The notes under the pieces: generated by a model
Databases searched by the model: none
What the model was told of the DNA's origin: nothing
What the model saw: only the letters and a program-made list of their open reading frames with translations
NCBI RefSeq assembly: GCF_018860825.1
Contig: NZ_JAHKPZ010000030.1
Span: 349,695-413,694, forward strand
Direction of reading: 5' to 3'
Origin: Lacinutrix sp. C3R15
GTDB lineage: Bacteria; Bacteroidota; Bacteroidia; Flavobacteriales; Flavobacteriaceae
DNA length: 64,000 nt
In this document: in pieces, positions 7,615 to 17,620 of the stretch
Position numbering within the stretch: position 1 is the stretch's first letter
How the letters are laid out: the number at the start of each line of letters is the position of its first letter
Translations under genes and position numbers: made by a program

Positions 7615-8508
7615 ATGTCTATTGAAGTTACAAACATCTCTAAAGTATACGGAACGCAAAAAGCGCTAAACCAAATATCTTTTAAAGTTAATAAACCTGA
7701 AATTGTTGGTTTTCTGGGTCCTAATGGTGCAGGAAAATCTACAATGATGAAAATATTAACTACCTATTTAGAAGCTACAGAAGGAGAAGCAAAGGTAAAT
7801 GGGCACGATGTAAATAATAACACCAAGCAAGTACAACAAAGTGTTGGTTATTTACCAGAACACAACCCTTTGTATTTAGACCAATATGTGAGAGAATACC
7901 TTGCTTTTAATGCGCAAGTATATGGTGTAAGTAAAAATAGAATTAATGAGGTTATAGCGCTTACTGGCTTAACTCCTGAAGCACATAAAAAAATAGAACA
8001 ATTATCTAAAGGTTACAGACAACGTGTTGGTTTGGCCAATGCGCTTTTACACAATCCGGATGTTTTAATTTTAGACGAACCTACCACTGGATTAGACCCA
8101 AACCAATTAGTAGATATTAGAAACTTGATAAAGAGTATTGGTAAAGAAAAAACCGTTTTCCTATCTACACATATTATGCAAGAAGTAGAAGCTATGTGTG
8201 ACCGAGTAATTATTATTAATAAAGGTGAAATTGTTGCCAATAAAACATTAAAAGAACTTCGTGACGACAAAGAACAAGTTGTTATTGTAGAGTTTGACTA
8301 CAGAGTAGAAGATGCCTTTTTACTAAAACTACCAAAGGTAAAAAGCGTAAAAAACACACACGATTTTATTTATGAAATCACTTTTGCTACTGCAGAAGAT
8401 ATGCGCTCTCACGTATTTGATTTTGCACATGATAACGAGTTAAAAATCTTACAACTAAATCAAAAAAACGCGAGTTTAGAGAGTTTGTTTAGAGAGTTAA
8501 CGAATTAG
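7615..8508 (+). CDS. gldA: Gliding-motility ABC transporter ATPase GldA
   Basis: An ABC ATPase of 297 residues: Walker A GPNGAGKS (35-42), signature LSKGYRQR (130-137), Walker B LILDEP (151-156) and the switch histidine in STHIMQE. The C-terminal extension of about 80 residues and the overall sequence match GldA, which works with the GldF/GldG membrane proteins in Bacteroidota gliding and type IX-linked motility. gldF and gldG are not nearby, so the ATPase gene stands alone, as reported in other flavobacteria. It is transcribed divergently from the pheA operon. Confidence 0.88.
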   Translation: MSIEVTNISKVYGTQKALNQISFKVNKPEIVGFLGPNGAGKSTMMKILTTYLEATEGEAKVNGHDVNNNTKQVQQSVGYLPEHNPLYLDQYVREYLAFNAQVYGVSKNRINEVIALTGLTPEAHKKIEQLSKGYRQRVGLANALLHNPDVLILDEPTTGLDPNQLVDIRNLIKSIGKEKTVFLSTHIMQEVEAMCDRVIIINKGEIVANKTLKELRDDKEQVVIVEFDYRVEDAFLLKLPKVKSVKNTHDFIYEITFATAEDMRSHVFDFAHDNELKILQLNQKNASLESLFRELTN

Positions 8509-8560
8509 GAATTAAAAAAACTAACCATATTGTTTTTGTTACTAAAAACGTATCCTAAAA

Positions 8561-9307
8561 TTACTCAAAAATCAAACGTCCATCATAAAACTCCTCTACT
8601 GTAACAATTGCTGGTTGGTTATAAGAAATAACATCTCCTGTACTTCTAATTTCTCCGCTAATGGAAACTTGCGGATTTACAAGAATATCATTAGTTCCTC
8701 TATGGTAAATTTGCACTTCTTGCGCTATTAAATCTTCGCCTTGAAAACGTCCTGTTCCTGAGAAAAAACCAACGTATAATTTTTGCGTGCTACCAGAAAT
8801 ATAAAAAGACGAAATATTATTGCCTACTACATTTACATTTTGCGAATTCACCTGTAGTTTAAAATCACCAACAGTAATACTTCCTGGTGCATTAAAATCT
8901 TCTGAAAACAATTTTAAATTAGCATAATTTAAAACTCCATCACTAGAAATATCATATTGTGTAGAGCTTCTAATTTCTGTAATATCTGGTGCAGTTACAT
9001 ATACTTTGGTTATGCCATAATCACGCACATAGTTACAAGAGTTATTATCTGTAAGTTGTAGCTCGTTATTTACTACAATAGCTTCTACATCATTTAATAA
9101 ATTTTCACCAGTTTCAATAACAACTTCAAAACCTACATCTTGTTTAAGAATAAGTTCTATATCTTTATTTACCAGAATTTTTTCAAAAGAAGGTAAAACT
9201 ACTTCTTCCTGAATAATTTCGCCTGTTTTTTGAAAACAATCATTTGCATCTTCACTATTACAGGAAAACAGCATTAATGTAATAAATATGTATATGTAGT
9301 TTTTCAT
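8561..9307 (-). CDS. DUF2807 (head GIN domain) lipoprotein
   Basis: A 248-residue protein starting MKNYIYIFITLMLFSCN, with a hydrophobic signal and a lipobox-type FSC, so probably an acylated envelope lipoprotein. The body is a repetitive beta-rich DUF2807 (putative auto-transporter adhesin, head GIN) domain with repeats such as VEAIVVNNELQL and PDITEIRSSTQY. Function is unknown in this family; a beta-helix structure is expected. I start at 9305-9307, because the 19 residues further upstream are translated repeat spacer. It follows the PagL-like gene by 70 nt. Confidence 0.78.
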   Translation of the reverse strand: MKNYIYIFITLMLFSCNSEDANDCFQKTGEIIQEEVVLPSFEKILVNKDIELILKQDVGFEVVIETGENLLNDVEAIVVNNELQLTDNNSCNYVRDYGITKVYVTAPDITEIRSSTQYDISSDGVLNYANLKLFSEDFNAPGSITVGDFKLQVNSQNVNVVGNNISSFYISGSTQKLYVGFFSGTGRFQGEDLIAQEVQIYHRGTNDILVNPQVSISGEIRSTGDVISYNQPAIVTVEEFYDGRLIFE

Positions 9308-9377
9308 AACCCTTCTATCCTTGAGACACCTTTCCCCAAAAAAAGGGAAGTTTTTTTTATTCAATTTACGCTTCTAA

Positions 9378-10472
9378 TTACAACCTAATTCCCACACCAA
9401 GCTCTACAGCTTCTGCTTTTGCACCATGTGATTTTAAGGTTAATGCTGCAAACCATTTTTTGCCAAAATAGCGTTTTGCTCCTATTCTTAAATAGGTTCT
9501 CCCTTCAAAATCATACGGATAGTACACATAATACCCAAACTGTGTTACTACAGACATTTTGTTTATAAACAGCTCATGACCAGCAAAAACACCAACACGT
9601 TTATAATCTGCACTACCATCTTCTCCTTCTTCAGGAAAAGCTGCTGCTCGATACTTTATATATTCTTTTAAAAAATTAGAAAAGAAAACATCTGCACCCA
9701 ATTGCAATGCACTTTTATGGTTTATACGTTTATCTGCATAAGCCGAAAGTATATAAAAAGGAAACTGACCACTACCTACAACATCACTTTCATTTACACC
9801 GCTTCTAAATACAAGGTTGTATTGTATAGGTTGCGTAAATTTTTCTTTAGTTAACGTGTTTATATATTCTGCATCTTCTTGATCTAAATTATAAGTAACA
9901 CCAACATTAAAAGCTATAGTATTTACACTTGTGTTAGGTGCTTTTACATTGGCGTTTGAGTAATGTAAAAGAGACAATCCTGCTTGTACTCCAAAACGAT
10001 TAAAAATACGCTCTTTTTTATAATTTATCATGGCATAAGTACTACTTAAAATAGTAGAACCAAAAGCAACATTTTTATGATTTTCAACCTTATCATAAGG
10101 GTTGCTTGCATAAGCTAAACCTTGCCCTATACGAAGCATTAAATTTCGCTTTAAAAAGTAAAAATTATAATGTGCATATACCGAAAAATTATTACCAAGC
10201 ACACTATTTTTAAAATCTTGATATCCTAATGACAATCCGTATTCCGGATAATTATAGCGTTGTTGCCAATCTTCTTCTCCAAAAGTTTTCTTATTCCAGC
10301 TTAAAATAAAACCTTCAGGATGTCCTTGAATTAAATGCGTAATATCATCATTATGTACAGCAATGTTTCCAGTAAAATAATTTACATCAAAATAAGAATT
10401 TGTAGTTTTCTTTTCTTGCGCAAAAACACAAGTACAAAACACACAAAGAAAGTAGGTTAATAAACGCTTCAT
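9378..10472 (-). CDS. PagL-like acyloxyacyl hydrolase family outer-membrane protein
   Basis: A 364-residue protein with a clear Sec signal peptide (MKRLLTYFLCVFCTCVFAQ, cut after Gln-region AQ). Alternating beta-barrel strands lead to a C-terminal ELGVGIRL end. The region around LLHYSN resembles the His-Ser active site of lipid A 3-O-deacylases (PagL), which trim lipid A in the outer membrane. It is much longer than classical PagL (about 150-185 aa), so deacylase activity is inferred, not shown. An unrelated outer-membrane barrel remains possible. Confidence 0.65.
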   Translation of the reverse strand: MKRLLTYFLCVFCTCVFAQEKKTTNSYFDVNYFTGNIAVHNDDITHLIQGHPEGFILSWNKKTFGEEDWQQRYNYPEYGLSLGYQDFKNSVLGNNFSVYAHYNFYFLKRNLMLRIGQGLAYASNPYDKVENHKNVAFGSTILSSTYAMINYKKERIFNRFGVQAGLSLLHYSNANVKAPNTSVNTIAFNVGVTYNLDQEDAEYINTLTKEKFTQPIQYNLVFRSGVNESDVVGSGQFPFYILSAYADKRINHKSALQLGADVFFSNFLKEYIKYRAAAFPEEGEDGSADYKRVGVFAGHELFINKMSVVTQFGYYVYYPYDFEGRTYLRIGAKRYFGKKWFAALTLKSHGAKAEAVELGVGIRL

Positions 10473-10503
10473 TTCATTTAGTTAGAGCGCAAAAGTATAA
10501 AAA

Positions 10504-11457
10504 TTAAAATAAAGCCGAAGCAATGGTTTTTATATTATCACTCTTTCCCATAGAATAAAAATGAAGCACAGGAACTCCAGCTTCTTGCAACTCTTTAGAT
10601 TGCTTAATTGCCCACTCTACACCTACTTGTCTTACCTGTTTATTATCTTTACAACTATCTACTGCTTGAATTAAATCTTCTGGTAAATCTATTTTAAAAA
10701 CCTGAGGTAGCAATTGCAAATGTCTTTGTACAGCTATTGGTTTAATTCCAGGAATAATGGGCACGTTAATACCTGCAACTTTTGCTGCCTCTACAAACTG
10801 AAAATATTTCTGATTATCAAAAAACATCTGCGTAACCACATAGTCAGCACCAGCATCAACCTTTTCTTTTAGTCGTTTTAAATCGGTTTGTAAAGAAGGA
10901 GCTTCAATATGTTTTTCAGGATAACCAGCAACACCAATACAAAAATCAGATTTATCATCAACCTCAATCACATCATGCAAATACTTACCCTTGTTTAAAT
11001 CTTGAATTTGAGACACCAAATCTTTTGCATACAAATGACCACCTTTTGCAGCCTCAAAATATTTTTGATGTTTCATAGCATCGCCACGTAAAGCCATCAC
11101 ATTATTTATCCCTAAATAATGGCAATCTACTAGTAAATATTCTGTTTCCTCTTTGGTAAAACCACCACACAAAACATGAGGCACAGTATCTACATCATAT
11201 TTATGTTTTATGGCAGCACAAATACCAAGAGTTCCAGGACGCATTCTGGTTATTTTTCTTTCAAACAAACCCGCTTTATCAATATAAATAAACTCTTCTC
11301 TTGAGGTAGTAACATCAATAAAAGGAGGTTTAAACTCCATTAAAGGATCTATATTATTATATAATTCCTGAATATTTTTCCCTTTTTTTGGCGGAATTAT
11401 TTCAAACGAAAACAATGTTTTCCCGTTTGCATTTTTTATGTGTTCTGTTACTTTCAT
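10504..11457 (-). CDS. metF: Methylenetetrahydrofolate reductase
   Basis: A 317-residue MetF TIM barrel. Visible motifs are FSFEIIPPKKG near the start, DVTTS, ALRGD, and DAGADYVVTQMFFD. It reduces 5,10-methylene-THF to 5-methyl-THF, the methyl donor for MetH, using FAD. I use the ATG at 11455-11457 (MKVTEHIKN), four codons inside the longest reading. It lies downstream of metH on the same strand, separated by a 205-nt spacer that carries a 75-bp repeat. Confidence 0.94.
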   Translation of the reverse strand: MKVTEHIKNANGKTLFSFEIIPPKKGKNIQELYNNIDPLMEFKPPFIDVTTSREEFIYIDKAGLFERKITRMRPGTLGICAAIKHKYDVDTVPHVLCGGFTKEETEYLLVDCHYLGINNVMALRGDAMKHQKYFEAAKGGHLYAKDLVSQIQDLNKGKYLHDVIEVDDKSDFCIGVAGYPEKHIEAPSLQTDLKRLKEKVDAGADYVVTQMFFDNQKYFQFVEAAKVAGINVPIIPGIKPIAVQRHLQLLPQVFKIDLPEDLIQAVDSCKDNKQVRQVGVEWAIKQSKELQEAGVPVLHFYSMGKSDNIKTIASALF

Positions 11458-11511
11458 AGTATTGCCCACAAAAGTGGGTATCTCTTTAATATTATCTTAT
11501 TTTTTATTTTG

Positions 11512-11586
11512 GCGTTACCACAAGGGTCGCGCTTTCACTACTCGCTCTCTTTGAGGAGCTCAAACAAACCGTTCTATCGCTAACGC
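11512..11586 (-). repeat. 75-bp intergenic repeat, copy A
   Basis: On the minus strand it runs from GCGTTAGCGAT to GGTAACGC, so the ends GCGTTA.. and ..TAACGC are inverted. It matches the element at 34621-34694 at roughly 70 of 75 positions, in the opposite orientation. It lies between metH and metF and has no coding potential. Its form suits a small non-autonomous repeat of the REP or MITE kind; no transposase is in the window. Confidence 0.85.
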
Positions 11587-11662
11587 ACTTACTTGCTTTG
11601 GTCTATTTTTAAATAAAAGCGCCTTTTTATTTGCTATTGCTGTGCTTTGTACATAAGAATTA

Positions 11663-14377
11663 TTAATCTGCTAAATTTGGATTTAACCATTTTGCAGCCT
11701 CTTCTATAGCAATATTTCTTCGCTTAGCATAAGCCTCTAACTGGTCTTGCTTTATTTTTCCTAGTCCAAAATACTTTGCTTCTGGATTTGCAAAATAATA
11801 ACCACTCACACTTGCTGCTGGCCACATAGCTAAACTTTCGGTAAGCTTCACTCCTATTTTATTTTCTACATCTAACAAGTCCCAAATAGTCTTTTTTTCT
11901 AAGTGATCTGGACAAGCAGGATAACCAGGAGCAGGACGAATACCTTTATAACTTTCTTTTATTAACTCTTGATTTGTTAGGTTTTCGTTTGCAGCATAAC
12001 TCCAATGCTTGGTTCGCACCTCTTTATGTAGGTATTCTGCAAAAGCTTCGGCTAGTCTATCTGCCAGCGCTTTTATCATAATAGAATTATAATCGTCATG
12101 CGCATCTTCAAATTGTTTTGCCAGTGCTGCAGTACCAAATCCTGTGCTCACACAAAATGCACCCATATAATCTTGTTTTCCTGTTTCTTTAGGCGCAATA
12201 AAATCGGCCAATGCAAGGTTAGGTTTTCCTGCTGCTTTTTTAGATTGTTGACGTAGGGTTAAAAATGCTAATTTATCTTCAGCGTTTATTGCTACTTCAA
12301 TATCATCATCATTAATAGTATTTGCTGGAAACAACCCAAAAACAGCTTTTGCTTTTAGTAGTTTTTCATTAAATATACGTTGCAATAGTTCTTGTGCATC
12401 TTTAAATAAATCGGTTGCCTGTTCACCAACCACTTCATCGGTTAAAATATCTGGATATTTACCATGTAAATCCCAACTTCTAAAAAATGGAGACCAATCA
12501 ATAAAGGCTTCTAATTTGGTAATATCAAAATCCTGAAGTTCTTGTATTCCTAATTGGTTTGGCTTTGTAATTTCAGAAGTATTCCAATCTATTTTAAACT
12601 TGTTCTTTCTAGCTTCTTCAATAGATAAGTATTCCTTTTTTCTGGTTCTACCTAAAAACTGTTCTCTAAATTTATCGTAGGCTTCTCGAATTTGCTCTTT
12701 ATATACCTTATTGTCTTTACTAAGTAAATCACCAACAACTGTTACCGCTCTAGATGCATCATTAATATGCACCACTGTATTACTATAATTAGGTGCAATC
12801 TTTACCGAAGTATGTGCGCGAGATGTTGTTGCTCCACCAATAATTATAGGAATAGTAACTTTCTTTTTTTCTAGCGATTTAGAAACATATACCATTTCAT
12901 CTAACGAAGGAGTTATCAATCCGCTTAAACCAATAATATCTACATTTTCTGCAATAGCAGTATCTACAATTTTTTCTGGCGGAACCATTACTCCTAAGTC
13001 AATAATTTCATAATTATTACAACCAAGAACCACGCTTACTATGTTTTTTCCAATATCATGCACATCTCCTTTTACGGTAGCCATTAATATTTTACCAGCA
13101 AACTCTTGTTTTCCGTCTTTTTCTGCTTCAATAAATGGTTGTAAATAAGCAACGGCTTTTTTCATAACTCTTGCCGATTTTACAACTTGTGGTAAGAACA
13201 TTTTACCGCTTCCAAACAAATCTCCTACTACATTCATACCAATCATTAAATGGCCTTCTATAACATCAATTGGCTTAGGTGATTCTTGTCTGGCTTCCTC
13301 TATATCTTCAATAATAAAAGCATCTAAACCTTTTACTAATGCATGTGTAATTCTTTCTTGCAACGGGTTACTTCGCCATTCTAAAACCTTAGTGACATCC
13401 TCTTTTTTATTTCCTTTAATTGTTTCGGCAAAGTCTAATAAACGTTCGGTAGCATCCTCTCTTCTATCAAATAAAACATCTTCTACATACGTTAATAAAT
13501 CTTTAGGAATTTCATCATACACCTCTAACATAGTTGGGTTCACAATACCTAAATTCATTCCATGTTGAATAGCATGATATAAAAATGCAGCATTAATAGC
13601 TTCACGCACCGTATTGTTTCCACGAAATGAAAAAGACACATTACTCACACCTCCCGAAACATTTGCATAAGGAAGATTTTCGCGAATCCATTTGGTTGCT
13701 TTAAAGAAATCTAAAGCGTTTAGTCTGTGCTCTTCCATACCTGTGGCTACAGGAAAAATATTAGGATCAAAAATGATGTCTTGTGGCGGAAAGCCAACCA
13801 CATCTACCAATATATTATATGAGCGTTCGCAGATTTCAATTCTACGTTGGTAAGTATCTGCCTGACCCTTTTCATCAAAAGCCATAACAATGACAGCAGC
13901 GCCATAACGTTTTACCAATTTTGCTTGACGTATAAATTCGGTTTCCCCTTCTTTTAAACTTATAGAATTTACTACACATTTACCTTGTGCTACTTGCAAA
14001 CCTGCCTCAATAATTTCCCATTTCGAGCTATCTATCATGATGGGCACTCTAGAGATATCTGGCTCAGAAGCAATCAGGTTTAAAAAAGTGGTCATGGCAT
14101 ACTTTCCGTCTAGCATACCTTCATCCATATTAACATCAATAATTTGTGCTCCTCCTTCTACCTGATCTCTTGCTACACTTAATGCTTCGTCGTATTTTTC
14201 TTCTTTAATTAAACGTAAAAACTTACGAGATCCTGTAACATTGGTACGTTCTCCAACATTAATAAAATTACTTTCAGGAGTAACCACTAAAGGCTCTAAA
14301 CCTGATAAGGTTAAATACTTTTTGGTTTCTAGTTTTTGGTTTCTAGTTTTTAGTTCTTTATTTTGATTATCAATCAT
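11663..14377 (-). CDS. metH: Methionine synthase, folate/B12/reactivation part (split MetH)
   Basis: A 904-residue chain holding three MetH modules. Pterin-binding is at about 35-300 ([13 protein letters not shown]), the cap and cobalamin-binding modules at about 340-570 ([10 protein letters not shown], with the cobalt-ligand His), and the SAM-binding reactivation domain at about 590-900 ([12 protein letters not shown]). The homocysteine-binding module is on the separate upstream gene, a split usual in flavobacteria. The protein transfers methyl from methyl-THF to homocysteine through cobalamin. Residues about 5-19 are encoded by a repeat that flanks a decayed IVP gene, so the true ancestral start is nearer KKYLTLSG. 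Confidence 0.95.
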   Translation of the reverse strand: MIDNQNKELKTRNQKLETKKYLTLSGLEPLVVTPESNFINVGERTNVTGSRKFLRLIKEEKYDEALSVARDQVEGGAQIIDVNMDEGMLDGKYAMTTFLNLIASEPDISRVPIMIDSSKWEIIEAGLQVAQGKCVVNSISLKEGETEFIRQAKLVKRYGAAVIVMAFDEKGQADTYQRRIEICERSYNILVDVVGFPPQDIIFDPNIFPVATGMEEHRLNALDFFKATKWIRENLPYANVSGGVSNVSFSFRGNNTVREAINAAFLYHAIQHGMNLGIVNPTMLEVYDEIPKDLLTYVEDVLFDRREDATERLLDFAETIKGNKKEDVTKVLEWRSNPLQERITHALVKGLDAFIIEDIEEARQESPKPIDVIEGHLMIGMNVVGDLFGSGKMFLPQVVKSARVMKKAVAYLQPFIEAEKDGKQEFAGKILMATVKGDVHDIGKNIVSVVLGCNNYEIIDLGVMVPPEKIVDTAIAENVDIIGLSGLITPSLDEMVYVSKSLEKKKVTIPIIIGGATTSRAHTSVKIAPNYSNTVVHINDASRAVTVVGDLLSKDNKVYKEQIREAYDKFREQFLGRTRKKEYLSIEEARKNKFKIDWNTSEITKPNQLGIQELQDFDITKLEAFIDWSPFFRSWDLHGKYPDILTDEVVGEQATDLFKDAQELLQRIFNEKLLKAKAVFGLFPANTINDDDIEVAINAEDKLAFLTLRQQSKKAAGKPNLALADFIAPKETGKQDYMGAFCVSTGFGTAALAKQFEDAHDDYNSIMIKALADRLAEAFAEYLHKEVRTKHWSYAANENLTNQELIKESYKGIRPAPGYPACPDHLEKKTIWDLLDVENKIGVKLTESLAMWPAASVSGYYFANPEAKYFGLGKIKQDQLEAYAKRRNIAIEEAAKWLNPNLAD
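14319..14346. repeat. Tandem 14-bp repeat inside the metH start
   Basis: The 14-mer TTTTTGGTTTCTAG occurs twice in exact tandem (14319-14332 and 14333-14346), followed by a partial third unit. It encodes much of the odd metH N-terminus. A related, inverted version lies at 14724-14753 on the other side of the IVP remnant. Confidence 0.75.
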
Positions 14378-14696
14378 AATTTTTTATAATAATTAACGAA
14401 TCCGTTAAGTAATTTTCGGTATGAGATTAATTTTTTTAGAATTTCTTTCCATTCTAATTCAGTTATATATTCTAAATCGAATGAAAGATATAACTGTGTT
14501 TCTACTTCATTTATAGATCCTTTTGCAATAAAGAGAAATTGAATTGTTTCCTTGTTAGATTTTCTCCCAATTCCTTCTGCAATATTTGAAGGAACTGAAA
14601 CAGAACTTCTTCTTTAGGAAATGATTTTGTGAGCAAATAAAATGATTTCACTAATCCTCTTGAATGTTTCCAAACATCTAATTCTATATAATCCAT
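14374..14696 (-). pseudogene. Frameshifted four-helix-bundle (23S rRNA intervening-sequence, IVP) gene
   Basis: The intact N-terminus reads MDYIELDVWKHSRGLVKSFY to FPKEE (residues 1-30). Translation then enters the wrong frame and stops at 14511. The rest of the family is present in another frame: VSVPSNIAEGIGRKSN, ETIQFLFIAKGSINEVETQL, down to a TGA at 14374-14376 that overlaps the metH ATG. About ten residues between FPKEE and VSVPSN (normally a segment like KFGLTSQMRRS) are lost. AGAAGAA lies at the junction and fits a slipped or microhomology deletion. The intact protein family has no firmly known function. Confidence 0.85.
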
Positions 14697-14723
14697 CTAT
14701 TATTTTTATTCATTTTTATAATT

Positions 14724-14753
14724 AAAAACCAAAAAACTAGTAACTAGCAACTA
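14724..14753. repeat. Inverted partner of the IVP-flanking repeat
   Basis: AAAAACCAAAAAACTAG followed by TAACTAGCAACTA is the reverse-complement style of the CTAGTTTTTGG motif at 14319-14353. It overlaps the last codons of the upstream homocysteine methyltransferase gene and supplies its final residues, IVASY. Confidence 0.65.
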
Positions 14754-15738
14754 TTCGCCTAGGTTTATACTTTTTTGCAACCTCTGCAATAGCTTTAATA
14801 TGCTCTGGACTAGTACCACAGCAACCTCCAATAATATTTATTAAATTATCTTGTAAATATTCTTCAATAAATGCTTGCATCTCTTTTGGTGTTTGGTCAT
14901 ACTCACCAAACGCATTTGGCAATCCTGCATTTGGATGTGCAGAAGTAAAAAATTCTGTATTGTCTGATAAGCGTTGTAAATACGGTTTTAATTGTTCTGC
15001 TCCTAAAGCGCAATTAAAACCAACACTTAATAAAGGTATATGCGAAATAGAAGTTAAAAACGCCTCTACTGTTTGACCAGATAAGGTTCTACCTGAAGCA
15101 TCTGTAATGGTACCAGAAACCATGATTGGAATATCTATATTACGCTCTTCTTTTACTTCTTCAATAGCAAACAATGCTGCTTTAGCATTAAGAGTATCAA
15201 AAATAGTTTCTACTAAAAGTAAGTCTACTCCTCCATCTATTAAAGCTTCTACTTGTTGCTTGTAGGCAATACGTAACTCTTCAAAAGTAATAGCTCTGTA
15301 TTCTGGTCTGTTTACATCTGGAGATAAACTAGCTGTACGGTTTGTTGGACCAATACTTCCGGCTACAAAACGCGGCTTATCTGGATTTTGTTTTGTGAAC
15401 TCTTCTGCAACTTTCTTTGCTATTTTTGCAGACTCATAATTTAGCTCGTATACTAAATCTTCCATATTGTAATCTGCCATGGCTATTGTGGTTCCAGAAA
15501 AAGTATTGGTTTCTACAATATCTGCTCCTGCTTCAAAATATTTAGCGTGAATAGTAGCTATGGCTTCTGGTTGGGTTAGCGACAGTAAATCGTTATTTCC
15601 TTTTAAAGAAGTTGGGTAATCTTTAAAGCGTTCACCACGAAAATCTTCTTCGGTAAAATTATACTGCTGTAGCATGGTGCCCATGGCACCATCTAGCACT
15701 AATATATGTTGTTGTAATATTTGATTTATGTTTGACAT
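14737..15738 (-). CDS. Homocysteine S-methyltransferase module of split methionine synthase
   Basis: A 333-residue protein equal to the N-terminal homocysteine/zinc module of MetH. It has [12 protein letters not shown], the ETNTFSGT motif, the zinc ligand Cys in FNCALG, and the paired Cys in [11 protein letters not shown]. It acts with the downstream cobalamin chain to methylate homocysteine. It directly follows a SAM-I riboswitch. The last codons are built from a repeat, so the C-terminus probably differs from relatives. Confidence 0.93.
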   Translation of the reverse strand: MSNINQILQQHILVLDGAMGTMLQQYNFTEEDFRGERFKDYPTSLKGNNDLLSLTQPEAIATIHAKYFEAGADIVETNTFSGTTIAMADYNMEDLVYELNYESAKIAKKVAEEFTKQNPDKPRFVAGSIGPTNRTASLSPDVNRPEYRAITFEELRIAYKQQVEALIDGGVDLLLVETIFDTLNAKAALFAIEEVKEERNIDIPIMVSGTITDASGRTLSGQTVEAFLTSISHIPLLSVGFNCALGAEQLKPYLQRLSDNTEFFTSAHPNAGLPNAFGEYDQTPKEMQAFIEEYLQDNLINIIGGCCGTSPEHIKAIAEVAKKYKPRRIVASY

Positions 15739-15792
15739 ATTATATTAAATTATATAAATGTCATCAGGAAGGGAAGTAAGAGAATTACTTAG

Positions 15793-15904
15793 GTTATCTG
15801 TCTGATTACTGAAAACTCAGTAAAAAGTAGAATTTAGCACCTTCTTTTTAATAAAGGGTTGCCAAGGCTTCAATGGGTCTATTCCCTCTGCCTTTCGTGA
15901 TAAC
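15793..15904 (-). ncRNA. SAM-I riboswitch (S-box) upstream of split metH
   Basis: Minus strand: P1 is formed by GTTATC (15899-15904) and GATAAC (15793-15798). The core shows CGAAAGGCAGAGGG, a P2/P3 region ending GCCTTGGCAACC, the diagnostic AAGGTGCTAAATTC, and a P4 hairpin ACTGA/TCAGT. S-adenosylmethionine binding normally turns off the downstream gene. A hairpin AAGTAA/TTACTT (15774-15790) follows P1 directly, but without a U run, so the expression platform is unclear. The rest of the 258-nt gap (to 15996) shows no gene. Confidence 0.95.
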
Positions 15905-15996
15905 ATTCAATACGATTATGAACAAATACCTTTTATTTTTAATAAATAAAATGATATAAAGTGTAAAATAACAGAATAAAAATAGGATAACCAATT

Positions 15997-16887
15997 TTAT
16001 TCATATAAATCTGAAGAAATATAACGATCCCCAATATCACAGATAATAGCAACAATAATTCCTTTATCTATTTGTTTGGCTATTTGTAAAGCAGAAGCAA
16101 CAGAACCTCCACTACTCATTCCTGCAAAAACACCCTCTTCTTTTGCTAGTCTGTTGGCTACTGCTCTTGCATCTTCTTCGCTTACATCTACTACAACATC
16201 TACTTTAGAAGCATTAAATATTTTTGGCAAATAGGCTTCTGGCCATTTACGAATCCCTGGAATTTTAGCGCCATCTTTAGGCTGTGCACCAACAATTACT
16301 ACGTCTTTGTTTTGTTCTTTAAGATATGTAGAAACTCCCATAATGGTTCCTGTAGTTCCCATGGCAGACACAAAATGTGTGATTTCTCCGTTAGTATCGT
16401 TCCATATTTCTGGTCCTGTGGTTTTATAATGAGCTTTCCAGTTATCATCATTTGCAAACTGGTTTAGCATAAAATAGCCTTTTTCTTCACTTAGTTTTAT
16501 GGCTAAATCTCTTGCTCCTTCAATACCTACTTCTACAGAAGTTAAAATTAGTTCTGCTCCATAAGCACGCATGGTTTTTATACGCTCTTTGGTAGAGTTT
16601 TCAGGCATTACAAGCACCATATTTAAACCCGAAAGCTGTGCTATAAAAGCTAAAGCAATTCCGGTATTACCACTTGTAGCTTCTACAAGAGTGTCTCCTT
16701 TTTTAATATCTCCTCGCTTTAAAGCTTCTGAAATCATATTAAAAGCAGCACGATCTTTAACGCTTCCTCCTGGATTTTTTCCTTCTAATTTTAAAAACAA
16801 ACGCACACCTTCTTTTTGTAAAATATGTGTTGCTTCTACTAAAGGTGTGTTACCAATTAGGTCTGTTATTGATTTTCCTTCTATCAT
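15997..16887 (-). CDS. cysM: Cysteine synthase B (O-acetylserine sulfhydrylase)
   Basis: A fold-type II PLP enzyme of 296 residues. The Schiff-base Lys is in GGSVKDRAA, the phosphate/substrate loop is EATSGNTG, and GMSSGGS is the C-terminal PLP site. It makes cysteine from O-acetylserine and sulfide. Length and GKNPGGSVKDR favour CysM over CysK. Its ATG overlaps the epsC stop by 1 nt (TAATG), so serine activation and sulfide capture are translationally coupled. Confidence 0.93.
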   Translation of the reverse strand: MIEGKSITDLIGNTPLVEATHILQKEGVRLFLKLEGKNPGGSVKDRAAFNMISEALKRGDIKKGDTLVEATSGNTGIALAFIAQLSGLNMVLVMPENSTKERIKTMRAYGAELILTSVEVGIEGARDLAIKLSEEKGYFMLNQFANDDNWKAHYKTTGPEIWNDTNGEITHFVSAMGTTGTIMGVSTYLKEQNKDVVIVGAQPKDGAKIPGIRKWPEAYLPKIFNASKVDVVVDVSEEDARAVANRLAKEEGVFAGMSSGGSVASALQIAKQIDKGIIVAIICDIGDRYISSDLYE

Positions 16888-17615
16888 TATTTTCTGGTCT
16901 TAATTTTAATTTCCGATTGATAGGTTACTAGTGAATTTGCAGGAACAGATTGGGTAATCCAAACATTAGCTCCTATAATAGTATTTGCACCAATTACAAT
17001 ATCACCACCAAGAATGGTTGCGTTTGCATAAATGGTTACATTATCTTCAATGGTTGGATGTCTTTTTGTGGAAGCCAGACTTTTTTTTACCTGAATTCCA
17101 CCTAAAGTTACCCCTTGATAAATTTTTACTTGCCTTTTTATAATTGCAGTTTCACCAATAACAACACCAGTACCATGATCTATAAAAAAAGAATCTCCAA
17201 TAGTAGCTCCTGCATGAATATCTATTCCTGTTATGCCATGAATATACTCTGACATCATTCTAGAAAGAATATATAAATCTAATTTATAGAACTCATGACT
17301 TAAGCGATATATAGCAATAGCGTGAAAACCTGGATAGGCTAGATACACCTCTTCTAAACTTTTACAAGCAGGATCATTTGCTTTTGCTGCTTTGGCATCT
17401 AATTCAATTTTCTTTTTAATTAGATGTAATTTATCTGAAAAAGTTTTCCAGATAATTTCTCCCTGGAGAATATCCAATTCTTTTGAAAATTTTAAAAAAA
17501 CTGCTTTTAAGTATTCTAATTCTTCTTTTTGCTTTTCTTCTTTTTCAAATAAAGCATAAAACAAATCTTTAGTAAAAACGGCTACTTCTTCTTTTAGTCG
17601 AAGGTTAAAAATCAT
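16887..17615 (-). CDS. epsC: Serine O-acetyltransferase (EpsC/SrpH type)
   Basis: A 242-residue protein: a helical N-terminal half, then a left-handed beta-helix of hexapeptide repeats (DIHAGATIGDSFFIDHGTGVVIGE, then VTIYANATILGGDIVIGANTIIGANV). The catalytic His is in DHGTG. It acetylates serine with acetyl-CoA to give O-acetylserine for cysM. It sits between the ferredoxin-NADP reductase-like gene (6-nt gap) and cysM (1-nt overlap). Confidence 0.9.
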   Translation of the reverse strand: MIFNLRLKEEVAVFTKDLFYALFEKEEKQKEELEYLKAVFLKFSKELDILQGEIIWKTFSDKLHLIKKKIELDAKAAKANDPACKSLEEVYLAYPGFHAIAIYRLSHEFYKLDLYILSRMMSEYIHGITGIDIHAGATIGDSFFIDHGTGVVIGETAIIKRQVKIYQGVTLGGIQVKKSLASTKRHPTIEDNVTIYANATILGGDIVIGANTIIGANVWITQSVPANSLVTYQSEIKIKTRK

Positions 17616-17620
17616 TTAAA

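Noticed and set aside
9308-9377. Hairpin with T run (CTTTCCCC...GGGAAG then T8) before the lipoprotein gene
   Set aside because: The T run is on the plus strand, where no gene ends nearby; the sequence resembles a degraded CCCC-type repeat, so I do not call a terminator.
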